From contig NZ_VEXQ01000010.1 in NCBI RefSeq assembly GCF_006376615.1, forward strand, positions 1 through 64,000: 64,000 nucleotides of DNA. The letters run 5' to 3'. Below, piece after piece: positions 1-9,197 of this stretch (positions are counted from its first letter, which is position 1; each line of letters starts with the position of its first letter). A program made the translations under genes and the position numbers. The notes under the pieces are model-generated. The model did not search any database. It was not told the origin of the DNA and saw only the letters and a program-made list of their open reading frames with translations. This DNA is from Buttiauxella sp. B2. GTDB lineage: Bacteria; Pseudomonadota; Gammaproteobacteria; Enterobacterales; Enterobacteriaceae.

Positions 1-42
1 CCAGTCTCAACCGGCGTGCCGCCCGGCGCGGGGCGCGTTCTG

Positions 43-798
43 TTAACCGGCGGGTTTATCCGCCTTTTTTGGACGTCCACGTTTTCTTGCCGGTTTCACT
101 TCGGCCTTACGCGGGCGCGGGGTTGTGCGGGGTTTTGTTGCCGGGGCAGGCTTAGGTCTCAGGGCGCTTTCCAGTCGCTCAATGTCCTTTTTCACGCCTG
201 CCTGACCGTCGAGCTGCATCGCGCGCTGGAGTTGCGTGAGTGCCTCCGCCAGCCGTCCGGCATCACGCAGCACCAGACCTGTAATTTTGTGCAATCTGCC
301 TCGCACTTTGTCGGGCATATCCGACGCAGCGGTCAGTGTCTGGGTACTGAGCAGAAGGCCGACATCAACCGGCTCACCGGCGGCATGGGCACGCATGGCC
401 GCCAGCGCCACATCTTCGGCCAGTACATACGGCGTGGTGCGTTTGTGCTGTGAGGGCATGGTGAGACCGTACTGCATCGCATAGCGGGCAACCTCCAGCG
501 CCCCGGCAATGTCACCGGCGTCGAGTTTCCACAGCATGACGGTCATCACGATGTCATCCTGCGCACCTTTGCCCCCGGACAAAACACCGGCCACCCACGG
601 GGCATAGGACGGTAACAGCACGCGCTTTTTGTCGGCTTTGCGCTCGATGGAATGAATGGTTTTTAACGTGCGCCGGTCGGCAGCCAGTTTGACCAGCATC
701 TGCTCATAAGCGGATGCATGGCGCAGCGGGTTATCGTCCCGCTGCGCGGTCACAATGGCCGAGACCCGCATCATGTGGCGTGCGGCGGGACTCGTCAT
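43..798 (-). CDS. M: P2 gpM-like terminase small (endonuclease) subunit
   Basis: This is the small terminase subunit of P2-type phages, which works with gpP to recognise and cut cos DNA during packaging. The protein has 251 residues, close to P2 gpM, and carries typical stretches such as RHASAYEQMLVKLAADRRTLKTIHS recognised in part at the N-terminus. The last 40 residues are a Pro/Lys/Arg-rich tail ending in an AT-hook-like RKRGRPKK, a plausible DNA-binding tail (inference). It lies 3 bp after the capsid gene N in the O-N-M late operon. Gene L would follow beyond the window edge; no start codon for it is visible in bases 1-42. Confidence 0.93.
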   Translation of the reverse strand: MTSPAARHMMRVSAIVTAQRDDNPLRHASAYEQMLVKLAADRRTLKTIHSIERKADKKRVLLPSYAPWVAGVLSGGKGAQDDIVMTVMLWKLDAGDIAGALEVARYAMQYGLTMPSQHKRTTPYVLAEDVALAAMRAHAAGEPVDVGLLLSTQTLTAASDMPDKVRGRLHKITGLVLRDAGRLAEALTQLQRAMQLDGQAGVKKDIERLESALRPKPAPATKPRTTPRPRKAEVKPARKRGRPKKADKPAG

Positions 799-801
799 GG
801 C

Positions 802-1875
802 TTACGCCTCCTGCGCCGGTGCGTCTTTCGGCGGCTCAGGGAACTCACCGAGCGTGATGTTCTCAATCAGGCAACCGGCGGCGTAGTCTTCAATCACGTA
901 ATCAATGTTCATCGATTCGTAGTTTTCGATACGGTCGAGTTTGCCGTTCTCATCAATGATGCGGCGGTGACTGTCGTCCATGTAGTAAATGGACAGGTTT
1001 TCCAGCGTGGTCACCATCAGACCGTTAGCCGGGAAGTACGGCACGCGCACTGCGGGCAGGTTGCCGATGCGTTTCTGGCTGACAATCACATCGGCTGCCA
1101 TCGCTTCGGTGTTGGCCTGCTCCTGGTTCACAATCGGGAAATATTTGTCGGCCAGTAACTGACGGCCACAAATGACGACTAAATCCGGATCTTCCTGGTA
1201 CCACGGTGCAATCAGATTATTGGTCGCATCCATCACCAGGGCGTCGAGGTTGGCGAAATCACCGTTTTTACCTACGCGGATCACATCTGAAATCACGCTG
1301 CCATCTTCGGCGGTGACTTTATCCATCACGCGCGCTTTCGCTTCGTTGCGGTATTTCTGCAACCAGCCGACTGCCACGTCCTGCAACAGCGGATTTTTGC
1401 TGCGGTCAGAGGTTGCCGCGCGCTTGATACCGTTGAAACCCGCCATCATTAAATCGAGCGACTGACGCTTGATAATGGCGTTACGAATACGGATCTGGAA
1501 GTCCTGGAAACGCGCCCATAAATCGAGGGTGCGGAAACGGATATGGAAATCGAAGTTAATCTGATCGCATTCGTATTTGTTGGACTCCAACGCGGTGAAA
1601 TCTTCGGTCTGACGCTCGTCACCGCTGGCGGTGTCGGCGGTGCTGGCAATCGAGCCGGAGACACCGACACCGATTTTTTCACCCTTCATTTCGGCAACCG
1701 GCACCATGTTGATGCGGGTCAGAAAGTCGGACGACTCCTGCATGGTGTTCATCAGCGTCTGAGTGACGGACGGGTCGACGCTGAATTTTTTGGTCATGTC
1801 ACCGGCGTCGACGTTGTTGAGCTTCGCCACCTGGGTGAGATAGGCGTTAAATTTAAAGCGGGTCTGTGGCTTCAT
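802..1875 (-). CDS. N: P2 gpN-like major capsid protein
   Basis: Major capsid precursor of a P2-type head. The 357-residue length is that of P2 gpN, and the N-terminus (MKPQTRFKFNAYLTQVAKLN) is typical of the family. In P2 the gpO protease removes about 31 residues; here the equivalent point is around Phe31-Ser32, followed by VDPSVTQTLM. The gene sits between scaffold O and terminase M in the same minus-strand operon, with 47 bp separating it from O. Nothing suggests damage. Confidence 0.96.
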   Translation of the reverse strand: MKPQTRFKFNAYLTQVAKLNNVDAGDMTKKFSVDPSVTQTLMNTMQESSDFLTRINMVPVAEMKGEKIGVGVSGSIASTADTASGDERQTEDFTALESNKYECDQINFDFHIRFRTLDLWARFQDFQIRIRNAIIKRQSLDLMMAGFNGIKRAATSDRSKNPLLQDVAVGWLQKYRNEAKARVMDKVTAEDGSVISDVIRVGKNGDFANLDALVMDATNNLIAPWYQEDPDLVVICGRQLLADKYFPIVNQEQANTEAMAADVIVSQKRIGNLPAVRVPYFPANGLMVTTLENLSIYYMDDSHRRIIDENGKLDRIENYESMNIDYVIEDYAAGCLIENITLGEFPEPPKDAPAQEA

Positions 1876-1922
1876 AGTGTTTCCTGATTAATTTTGGGGT
1901 CGTTCCGGTAGCGCGACCGGGC

Positions 1923-2777
1923 TTAACAGTTGGTCAGCATCGAGTCGCCATTGCCGCCGCTCGACGGTTCACGGCGGCGCTGCGCAAAGCTCTCGGTTTT
2001 ATCCAGCGAGGTTTCCAGCGCGGCGAGTTTCTGCTGGCTTTCTTCGAGCTGACCGGTGAGTTCGCCCTTGAGGGTACTGAGTGACAGTTCCATCGCGGTG
2101 AGGCGCTGCTCAGTGGCGTCGTGGCTGGCCTGCACCTGCTCAGTGACGACCGTCACCGCTTCATGCACATCGCTGAAACGGGCGTCATCATCGGCCTGTT
2201 TACGGCTGAAAATACCCTTCACGGTATCGGTCAGTTTGTTGAACAGGGTGTCGGGCTGGTCTTCAAATTCCAGCTCGGCCAGCGTGGCGACCGAAATCAG
2301 GTTTTCAGGGCTGGTTTTGAAGCGGTTAAGCGGGTTAGATTTGGCGGTACGGCAAAACTCGAGGTATTCAGTGCCAAGGCTTGCCGGGTCGTCGGTGACC
2401 GCCAGACCTACCAGATAGCATTTGCCGGTGTTGGCAAAGTTCGGCTGAATTTCCATCGAGGTGTAAACCTTCTGGCCTTTGCCGACCATGTCGACCAGGT
2501 TGTCCAGTGGGGCAATTCTGGCAAACAATGCCCACTTGCCGTTGAGCACAGAGTCATCGTCAATCTGTGCCGCTTTCAGCTCCACCACGTCGCCGTAACG
2601 CTGAAAAATACTGTCGGGAAGGATGCCGCGCAGGTGCTCCAGATTGATGCGGCAACCATAGACACGCGGGTCGAAGGCGGTCGCCATTTCCTGAATGTCG
2701 GTGCCGCTGATGAGTCGCCCGTCACAGGTGTCACCCTCGACACCGATGCGGAATAACTTCGATACTTTTTTTGCCAT
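1923..2777 (-). CDS. O: P2 gpO-like capsid scaffold and maturation protease
   Basis: Internal scaffold that also cleaves the capsid precursors. The protein has 284 residues, as in P2. The N-terminal half is the serine-protease domain, and the three residues assigned as the P2 triad are all present at the same numbers: Asp19, His48 (in NLEH) and Ser107 (in YTS). Residues from about 190 to 265 are a long, charged, coiled-coil-like stretch that would be the scaffold part. It is the first gene of the O-N-M operon, divergent from P. Confidence 0.96.
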   Translation of the reverse strand: MAKKVSKLFRIGVEGDTCDGRLISGTDIQEMATAFDPRVYGCRINLEHLRGILPDSIFQRYGDVVELKAAQIDDDSVLNGKWALFARIAPLDNLVDMVGKGQKVYTSMEIQPNFANTGKCYLVGLAVTDDPASLGTEYLEFCRTAKSNPLNRFKTSPENLISVATLAELEFEDQPDTLFNKLTDTVKGIFSRKQADDDARFSDVHEAVTVVTEQVQASHDATEQRLTAMELSLSTLKGELTGQLEESQQKLAALETSLDKTESFAQRRREPSSGGNGDSMLTNC

Positions 2778-2942
2778 GGTCAGGCGTCCTGATGTTGGGT
2801 GATTGGGTCAGGCTTAGTTTCCTGACTCCGCACCCGGCCTGCCATTCATCCCGGATGGCTAACCCCTGACACAACAGCACCTTAGCGCGCATCCTTTCCC
2901 GCTTAAGTAGCCTTGCTCGTTATCAGATAACGCGAGGCAACC
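2778..2942. promoter_or_regulatory. Divergent late promoter region between O and P
   Basis: The 165 bp between the divergently transcribed O and P genes must contain the two late promoters that in P2 are switched on by the zinc-finger activator Ogr. The usual Ogr site is TGT, 12 bases, ACA. I could not find a perfect copy by eye; the closest on the plus strand is TGT-N12-TCA beginning near 2794. A GAGG sequence at about 2933 serves as ribosome-binding site for P. The region is assigned from gene arrangement, not from a confirmed site. Confidence 0.5.
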
Positions 2943-4715
2943 ATGACCATCACCACAGATACCTCCCTGATGCTTGATCCGCGTCGACAGGCATCACTGC
3001 TTTACTGGCAGGGATTTTCCGTGCCGCAGATTGCCGAAATGCTCGGTCAGAAACGCCCGACGGTGCAGAGCTGGAAGCAGCGCGACGGCTGGGACGGCAT
3101 CGCACCCATTACCCGTGTGGAAAACAGTCTCGAAGCACGATTAATTCAGCTCATTACCAAGACGAAAAAAGACGGCGGCGACTTCAAGGAGATTGACCTG
3201 TTAGGCCGACAGATTGAGCGGCTGGCGCGGGTGAACCGCTATAACCAGACCGGCAGCGAGGCGGATTTAAATCCCAACGTGGCGAACCGCAATAAGGGTG
3301 AGCGTAAGAAGCCGAAAAAGAATTTTTTCAGCGACGGGGCCATCGAAAAGCTCGAGGAGATTTTCTTTGCTGAGTCCTTTGAATACCAGCTCGGCTGGCA
3401 TCAGGCAGGGTTACAACACCGTATCCGCAATATCCTCAAATCCCGCCAGATTGGCGCAACGTTTTATTTCTCACGTGAGTCACTGTTACGCGCGCTGAAA
3501 ACCGGCCATAACCAGATTTTCCTCTCGGCCAGTAAAACGCAGGCATATGTGTTCCGCGAGTACATCATCCAGTTTGCCCGCCTGGTGGATGTTGACCTGA
3601 CCGGCGACCCGATTGTCATCGGCAACAACGGGGCAAAGCTGATTTTTCTCGGCACCAACTCCAACACCGCGCAGAGCCACAACGGTGACCTGCTGGTCGA
3701 TGAAATTTTCTGGATCCCCAATTTTCAGAAGCTGCGCAAAGTGGCATCGGGCATGGCCTCACAGCAGCACCTGCGCTCGACCTATTTCTCGACACCGTCA
3801 ACGCTGGCGCATGGCGCGTACCCGTTCTGGTCAGGCGAGCTGTTTAACAAAGGCCGGTCGGATAAAAGCGAGTGTGTGGATCTGGATATCAGCCACGCGG
3901 CGTTAAAAAACGGCATGACCTGCGATGACGGTCAGTGGCGGCAGATTGTGACCATTGAGGATGCCCTCGCCGGTGGCTGCAACCTGTTTAATCTCGACAC
4001 GCTGAAACGCGAAAACAGCGCCGATGATTTCCGTAATTTATTCATGTGCGAATTTGTCGACGACAAGGCCTCAGTATTCCCGTTTGAGGAGCTGCAACGC
4101 TGCATGGTCGACAGCATGGAAGCCTGGACGGATGACTGGCAGCCGTTCGCGACTCGCCCGTTTGGTTATCGTCCGGTGTGGATTGGTTATGACCCGTCAC
4201 ACACCGGCGACAGTGCCGGATGTGTGGTGCTGGCACCGCCCGTGGTGGCCGGGGGCAAGTTCCGCATTCTGGAGCGCCATCAGTGGAAAGGCATGGACTT
4301 TGCCACACAGGCCGAGTCCATCAAAAAGCTGACCGAAAAATACCACGTCGAATATATCGGCATTGATGCGACCGGCATCGGCCAGGGTGTTTACCAGCTC
4401 GTGCGCGCGTTTTATCCGGCAGCGCGGGAAATCCGCTACAGCCCGGAAGTAAAAACCGCGATGGTGCTCAAAGCCAAAGACACCATTGGCCGTGGTTGCC
4501 TGGAATATGACGTGAGTTATACCGATATCACCGCCTCGTTTATGGCAATCCGTAAAACCATGACCAGCAGTGGCCGCAGCGCCACCTATGACGCCAGCCG
4601 CAGCGAGGAAGCCAGTCATGCCGACGTCGCATGGGCGACCATGCATGCGCTGTTAAATGAGCCACTCACCGCCGGTAGCGGTCAGGCATCCACCTCAATT
4701 CTGGAGTTCAACTGA
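2943..4715 (+). CDS. P: P2 gpP-like terminase large (ATPase) subunit
   Basis: Large terminase subunit, the ATP-driven motor that packages DNA into the prohead. It is 590 residues long, equal to P2 gpP. The N-terminus has a helix-turn-helix (SVPQIAEMLGQKRPTVQSWK, about residues 27-46) typical of terminases. The ATPase core has a variant P-loop region around KSRQIGATFYFSRE (about residue 168) and a Walker B with LLVDEIFW (about residue 250). The C-terminal part has the acidic nuclease-like motif GYDPSHTGDSAG. Its stop shares a base with the start of Q (TGATG), implying coupled translation. Confidence 0.96.
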   Translation: MTITTDTSLMLDPRRQASLLYWQGFSVPQIAEMLGQKRPTVQSWKQRDGWDGIAPITRVENSLEARLIQLITKTKKDGGDFKEIDLLGRQIERLARVNRYNQTGSEADLNPNVANRNKGERKKPKKNFFSDGAIEKLEEIFFAESFEYQLGWHQAGLQHRIRNILKSRQIGATFYFSRESLLRALKTGHNQIFLSASKTQAYVFREYIIQFARLVDVDLTGDPIVIGNNGAKLIFLGTNSNTAQSHNGDLLVDEIFWIPNFQKLRKVASGMASQQHLRSTYFSTPSTLAHGAYPFWSGELFNKGRSDKSECVDLDISHAALKNGMTCDDGQWRQIVTIEDALAGGCNLFNLDTLKRENSADDFRNLFMCEFVDDKASVFPFEELQRCMVDSMEAWTDDWQPFATRPFGYRPVWIGYDPSHTGDSAGCVVLAPPVVAGGKFRILERHQWKGMDFATQAESIKKLTEKYHVEYIGIDATGIGQGVYQLVRAFYPAAREIRYSPEVKTAMVLKAKDTIGRGCLEYDVSYTDITASFMAIRKTMTSSGRSATYDASRSEEASHADVAWATMHALLNEPLTAGSGQASTSILEFN

Positions 4716-5749
4716 TGTCCAAAAAAAATAAAAAACACGCGGCAAAAAACACCCTCACACCACCGGCTGCGGCACCGCAAAAAATGGAAGCGTTCACCTT
4801 TGGTGAGCCGTCACCGGTGCTCGACCGCCGTGACATTTTGGATTACACCGAGTGTGTCGGTAACGGCAGATGGTTTGAGCCGCCGGTGAGTTTTACCGGG
4901 CTGGCGAAAACCCTGCGCGCCGCCGTGCATCACAGCTCACCAATTTATGTGAAGCGCAATATTCTCGCGTCGACATTTATCCCTCACCCGTTACTTTCGC
5001 AGCAGGATTTCAGCCGCTTTGCGCTGGATTTTCTGGTGTTCGGCAATGCGTTTTTAGAAAAGCGTATGAGCGTCACTGGCAAGCTATTACGGCTTGAAAC
5101 CTCACCGGCCAAATACACTCGCAAGGGCACCAATGAGGATGTGTACTGGTTCGTGCAGTCGTTTATCACCCCGCATGAGTTCGCGCCGGGTTCCGTGTTT
5201 CACCTTCTGGAGCCGGACATCAACCAGGAGCTGTACGGCCTGCCGGAATATCTCAGCGCGTTAAATTCTGCCTGGCTGAATGAATCGGCAACCCTGTTCC
5301 GTCGCAAGTATTACCAGAACGGTGCGCACGCCGGTTACATCATGTATGTGACCGATGCGGCGCAGAGCAGCACCGACGTGGAAGCCTTGCGCGAGGCGAT
5401 GCGAAGCTCAAAGGGGCTGGGGAATTTTAAGAACCTGTTTTTCTACGCACCGAACGGAAAGCCGGACGGGATTAAAATCGTGCCACTCAGTGAGGTGGCG
5501 ACGAAAGATGATTTCTTTAACATCAAGAAAGCGAGCGCCGAGGATTTGATGAGCGCACACCGCGTACCACCGCAAATGATGGGCGTCATCCCCAACAATA
5601 CCGGCGGGTTTGGTGACGTGGTAAAGGCCGCACAGGTGTTTGTGCGTAATGAGCTGACGCCATTGCAGGAGCGGATTAAAGAGGTGAATGAGTGGATTGG
5701 TGAGGAGATGATCCGCTTTAAGCCGTATAACCTCTGCAACGCCGATTGA
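4715..5749 (+). CDS. Q: P2 gpQ-like portal protein
   Basis: Portal (head-tail connector) protein through which DNA enters the head. It has 344 residues, the P2 gpQ length, with the family N-terminus rich in Lys and the conserved RRDILDYTECVGNGRWFEPPV segment. It is the second gene of the P-Q operon. In P2, cos lies only about half a kilobase beyond the end of Q; here the next recognisable phage landmark (cos at 9198) is 3.4 kb away because cargo genes intervene. Confidence 0.96.
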   Translation: MSKKNKKHAAKNTLTPPAAAPQKMEAFTFGEPSPVLDRRDILDYTECVGNGRWFEPPVSFTGLAKTLRAAVHHSSPIYVKRNILASTFIPHPLLSQQDFSRFALDFLVFGNAFLEKRMSVTGKLLRLETSPAKYTRKGTNEDVYWFVQSFITPHEFAPGSVFHLLEPDINQELYGLPEYLSALNSAWLNESATLFRRKYYQNGAHAGYIMYVTDAAQSSTDVEALREAMRSSKGLGNFKNLFFYAPNGKPDGIKIVPLSEVATKDDFFNIKKASAEDLMSAHRVPPQMMGVIPNNTGGFGDVVKAAQVFVRNELTPLQERIKEVNEWIGEEMIRFKPYNLCNAD

Positions 5750-5952
5750 TATCTTGGTTTGAGATTCAGTGGCTCATATAATCTGCGTTTCTCGTTAATA
5801 CTAATTCGTTTATTTTCATTTGCGCGGGATAACTCTTCATTTGACACAACTGTCATTTCGGTCGTAACCGACTCAGTGCAAAGGAGTTGTTAATTTTGAT
5901 AGGAGGCTGCCAGATCTACTGTGGAGAATAATTGTGTTAGTTAATGGGAATG

Positions 5953-5968
5953 AGCCGCTAACGCGGCT
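5953..5968 (+). terminator. Hairpin after Q
   Basis: A perfect 6-bp inverted repeat (AGCCGC, loop TAAC, GCGGCT) about 200 bp after the Q stop codon. The bases after it are A/T-rich but contain no clear T run, so it is a weak candidate terminator for the P-Q transcript. Confidence 0.4.
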
Positions 5969-6013
5969 TAAATACACAGAGTTTAATTTTTATATTCTGC
6001 CTGAATTTTATAT

Positions 6014-6532
6014 CTAAAAGTGAATACCTAAATTAGCCAGCAAGTCTTTTACTGATTCTACAGGGTTGGTTATTGGTTTGAATAAGTCACTCGTAGAACC
6101 AATGCCTACAGCGTTTAAAATACTCTCTCTTACTTGATTGAAAACACTGTTATCTCCCCCAAGAGGATACCCTGATAATATTGCACCCGCATCTATATGG
6201 GTCATATACCTTGGGAGTACAGCAGCTAATCCATTAGTATAACCTATCACAACAAAATCTATTACCGTCTGGACAAATTCGACTTGATTCACACACTCAT
6301 TATCAACTTTGTTATTCAGATCATTGATTAGCTTTGTTTTATTTTCATTTAGGTCAGAAACATATGCAATAAGGTCTATAAATTCATTGTGTTTAGCATC
6401 ATAGTATTTACTCGGGTCAAGGTTTTTTGCTTTCATATTGGCGATAATCACACCAGCATCAATTATCAGCCCATCATATCCGGCATTAATTTTTTCAATG
6501 CCTGCATTTCTTGCTTCATCGCAGTAGCTCAT
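6014..6532 (-). CDS. Orphan prophage cargo protein, unknown function
   Basis: I do not recognise this protein. The start at 6532 gives 172 residues (MSYCDEARNAGIEKINAGYD) and is preferred because GAGG lies five bases upstream; the frame is open further to 6613, but no ribosome-binding site precedes that ATG. The product is mostly polar with one more hydrophobic stretch in the second half (VEFVQTVIDFVVIGYTNGLAAVLPR), and there is no signal peptide. Base composition is much more A+T-rich than the flanking P2 genes. It faces away from the metalloprotease gene. Position in the Q-cos interval marks it as a late acquisition (moron); a role in superinfection exclusion or immunity is possible but unsupported. 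Confidence 0.55.
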   Translation of the reverse strand: MSYCDEARNAGIEKINAGYDGLIIDAGVIIANMKAKNLDPSKYYDAKHNEFIDLIAYVSDLNENKTKLINDLNNKVDNECVNQVEFVQTVIDFVVIGYTNGLAAVLPRYMTHIDAGAILSGYPLGGDNSVFNQVRESILNAVGIGSTSDLFKPITNPVESVKDLLANLGIHF

Positions 6533-6613
6533 ATGCACCTCGGTTGAAATTTCGCGTCGTATGATTTGGCCTACACTTAAAACACCATATACCTTTGAAC
6601 CTGGCTCGCTCAT

Positions 6614-7241
6614 TAGTAGTAGTAAAATGGTTTAATTGATTTATGTCTGTAACACTTACGTATGAATTAAACATATATTATCATTCGGCCACCACCATCC
6701 CACTGCGTCACTACGTGACATAGTGAATTCTACAACGACGTGCAACTAACACTGTGCCGGATAGAATGAAAAGCACACGAAAAGGGTGTAAACCTAATCA
6801 CTCCAGATGATCCATATATCATCAAGTTACTGATTTAGAAAGATCCCCCATGAGAAAGTCGCTATTATTTTATAGATACACTCAAAAGCCCTGAGCGCTC
6901 CAGATTATTATAAAAATACGAAATTGGTATTAACCATTATCCTTCCGGCGTAACTACAATATATAAAATCAGCAGATATCTCTACCTATACAAAAAAATA
7001 CTTCATTGATAAATTTAACAGAAAACATTGAAGGATATTACTTAAGTGAGTGACTTATGATATTTAATTTCAATAATATCTAATGTCTTTACGACTTAAC
7101 AAGAGTGAAGGCATTCAAAACTAGGGGCTGACATCATCAATCAGAAGGCAAATTACACAGTGAGTTTATACTCTTCTTCAATGTCATCGCACCAAAAAAA
7201 TTATCTAATAACATCGGAACTACAAAGACTAGAGGTTAATT
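6614..7241. other. AT-rich stretch without a recognisable gene
   Basis: About 630 bp between the orphan gene and the metalloprotease gene. It is strongly A+T-rich with no open frame that looks coding on either strand. It presumably holds the promoters of the two divergent genes; no convincing -35/-10 pair or known RNA was picked out by eye. A GACTAGAGG sequence just before base 7242 gives the metalloprotease a fair ribosome-binding site. Confidence 0.6.
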
Positions 7242-8186
7242 ATGGCAAATAAAAAGACACCTACAACCAAGAAGTCCGCGAGTAAAACAACTCCACATTT
7301 GCAACGTAAGTGTGGTTGCATGTCGGTACATTATTGGCTGCTGGAACAGGACCCACAATTCCATATAGCACAAAGTGAACTCGAGCATGCCTTCGCTGCA
7401 TCACGTCGTCTTGTACAAGCCATGCCTCCTAAACCGTACCGCATTAGCGTGGTCATACACATCCTCAATTCGCCTGGAGCAGAAACAGTAACGTCTTCAC
7501 AAATTGAAGCTCAGATATCTATACTTAATAACGATTTTCGCGCGGCAAATCTCGACAAAAATAAAGTTCCACCCGTGTGGCAAGGTCTCATCGCCGATGC
7601 AATGATTGAATTTCAACTAGCGACACTAACTCCTGATGGCGAAGCAACCGATGGAATCTTGAATGTTCCCACGACTGTAACAGAATTTGGACAGAACGAC
7701 TCTATGAAAGATTCCGCCCGTGGTGGTAGTGCACCTTGGCCTACAGATAGATATCTAAATATTTGGGTTTGCCAACTTAAAGACGGGCTGCTGGGATATG
7801 CACAATTTCCTGGAGGTCCTTCAGAGACTGATGGTGTAGTGATATCAACCTACGCTTTCGGGATAGGTGGCACTGCGAAAGAACCTTTTAACAATGGACG
7901 TACTTGCACGCATGAAATTGGACATTACTTCAATCTACGCCATATTTGGGGCGATACTCCAGATTGTTCAGGAGGGGACTCCGTGAACGATACCCCAAAT
8001 TCCGAGGGGCCAAATTATGGCAAACCTGATTTCCCTAAAATTTCTTGCCAGAATGGTCCAAACGGGGACATGTTCATGAACTATATGGATTATGTTGACG
8101 ATGACGCCATGGTTATGTTCACACCTGAACAAGTTGCTCGGATGCATGCGACGCTTGAAGGTCCACGTAAGCTGCTAGTGTCGTGA
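7242..8186 (+). CDS. M43 (pappalysin-like) zinc metalloprotease, prophage cargo
   Basis: A 314-residue metzincin protease. The extended zinc site HEIGHYFNLRH is at residues 224-234, followed by the IWGD typical of the M43 family. The Met-turn is in MNYMDY (Met282). The N-terminal 25 residues are Lys/Thr/Ser-rich and then Cys-containing (RKCGC); there is no hydrophobic signal peptide, so it is either cytoplasmic or released by lysis. Its stop overlaps the start of the next gene, so the two are translated together. M43 enzymes in bacteria are usually exported; a prophage-borne, signal-less one is unusual. Target unknown. It could be a moron acting on the host, a defence effector, or a toxin kept in check by its neighbour. 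Confidence 0.85.
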   Translation: MANKKTPTTKKSASKTTPHLQRKCGCMSVHYWLLEQDPQFHIAQSELEHAFAASRRLVQAMPPKPYRISVVIHILNSPGAETVTSSQIEAQISILNNDFRAANLDKNKVPPVWQGLIADAMIEFQLATLTPDGEATDGILNVPTTVTEFGQNDSMKDSARGGSAPWPTDRYLNIWVCQLKDGLLGYAQFPGGPSETDGVVISTYAFGIGGTAKEPFNNGRTCTHEIGHYFNLRHIWGDTPDCSGGDSVNDTPNSEGPNYGKPDFPKISCQNGPNGDMFMNYMDYVDDDAMVMFTPEQVARMHATLEGPRKLLVS

Positions 8187-8491
8187 AAATGTATACAATA
8201 TTTGGTGATTGGATACACGCATACGAGTTTGATACTGCTAATACGAAAGTATATGTCAAAATAGGAGGACCACTCCCCCCAAGTCGTGGGCGTCAACGTT
8301 TATCGTTTCACTCAGATGGTACTTTCACTGGAGCAATACCTGGCCTAGACGATCGTATTACTGATATAAGTGGTTCATATCAGCTTAAAGGCACTAAGTT
8401 AATACTAAATTATGGATCTGGAGTTCCGCCTGTAGTTTACGAAGCACTTCTCGATAGTGAAGGTAAAAATCTGAGGTTGATAAGAGCTTAA
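8183..8491 (+). CDS. Small beta-rich partner of the metalloprotease, unknown
   Basis: A 102-residue protein starting at a GTG that overlaps the protease stop (an ATG two codons later at 8189 is the alternative start). No good ribosome-binding site is seen, which fits translational coupling. The sequence (FHSDGTFTGAIPGLDDRITDISG, then YQLKGTKLILNYG) has the alternating pattern of a small lipocalin-like or beta-barrel fold. No signal peptide, no cysteines. Because it is coupled to a protease, an inhibitor or immunity role is an attractive inference; small beta-barrel inhibitors of metalloproteases are known. I do not recognise a specific family. Confidence 0.6.
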   Translation: MKMYTIFGDWIHAYEFDTANTKVYVKIGGPLPPSRGRQRLSFHSDGTFTGAIPGLDDRITDISGSYQLKGTKLILNYGSGVPPVVYEALLDSEGKNLRLIRA

Positions 8492-8708
8492 GTCTATATG
8501 ATATTATTGATAAATCCGGCCACTATCTATTGATTGACATTTTGCTGTTAGTTATGTCTTCGCTGTGGTCTGAAAGCAGCCTTTACTGATTAAAATCCTG
8601 GAGTCCACTTTTCGTTGACTGTCGGATTTAATCATACCGTACTACGGAACACCGTCAGGCCCAGTGAAGTCATGTCGATAACCGCACCACTTTAGAGATG
8701 AGGCCTGA

Positions 8709-9002
8709 ATGCTGACCGGATTAAACCACCTGACCATCGCCATTAGCGATATATCTCGCAGCTTCGATATCTGTGTCAGCGTTCTCGGTTTCCCCCCTAA
8801 GGCTAAATGGACGGAGGGTGAGTATTTATCTCTGGGAAAGCATTAGTTGTGTTTATCACTGGATGGGGTGGACACTAAACAAGATTACACTCATTACGCT
8901 TTTACTGTTTCCGAGCAGCCAAGTTAGAAGTTCATATCGGTAACCTGCATACTAGGCTTCAATCCTGCAAAGAAAATCCCTGACGGAATGACTTTTCTCT
9001 AA
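8709..9002 (+). pseudogene. fosA-like glutathione transferase remnant
   Basis: Three pieces of a FosA-type fosfomycin-inactivating enzyme are visible in order. Bases 8709-8850 encode an N-terminus MLTGLNHLTIAISDISRSFD followed by LGFPPKAKWTEGEYLSLGK, then a stop. Near 8876-8926 another frame gives DYTHYAFTVSEQ, a FosA core motif containing a metal-ligand His in the family. From about 8922 the frame KLEVHIGNLHTRLQSCKENP, then shifted DGMTFL and stop at 9002, matches the FosA C-terminus. About 45 residues of the middle are missing and there are frameshifts, so no enzyme is made. It lies between the protease pair and cos. Confidence 0.8.
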
Positions 9003-9197
9003 TTAACTTTCAGGAGGAATCACTTCTCTTTTTAAGCCGCCCCACGGCAGCTTTTCGTACCCTACTCTGACGCTCTCAGACGCTTATCTTGAACTGCAAT
9101 CTGCCCCGCACATAAACTTCATGCTTGCGAACAACTCAACGCCACAGAGACACTCTCAGGAAGAAATAAATTAAATCCATTTTGCCCTCAGCGCGCA
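9003..9197. other. Non-coding stretch left of cos
   Basis: About 200 bp between the fosA remnant and cos. No coding frame is supported. In P2 the region beside cos carries terminase-binding sequence, and this stretch is the natural candidate, but no motif was identified. Together with 8492-8708 (also without a gene) it fills the space between the protease pair and cos. Confidence 0.5.

Noticed and set aside
5750-6013. Search for a cos site next to Q as in P2
   Set aside because: No match to the P2 or 186 cohesive-end sequence here; the clear match is at 9198-9216.
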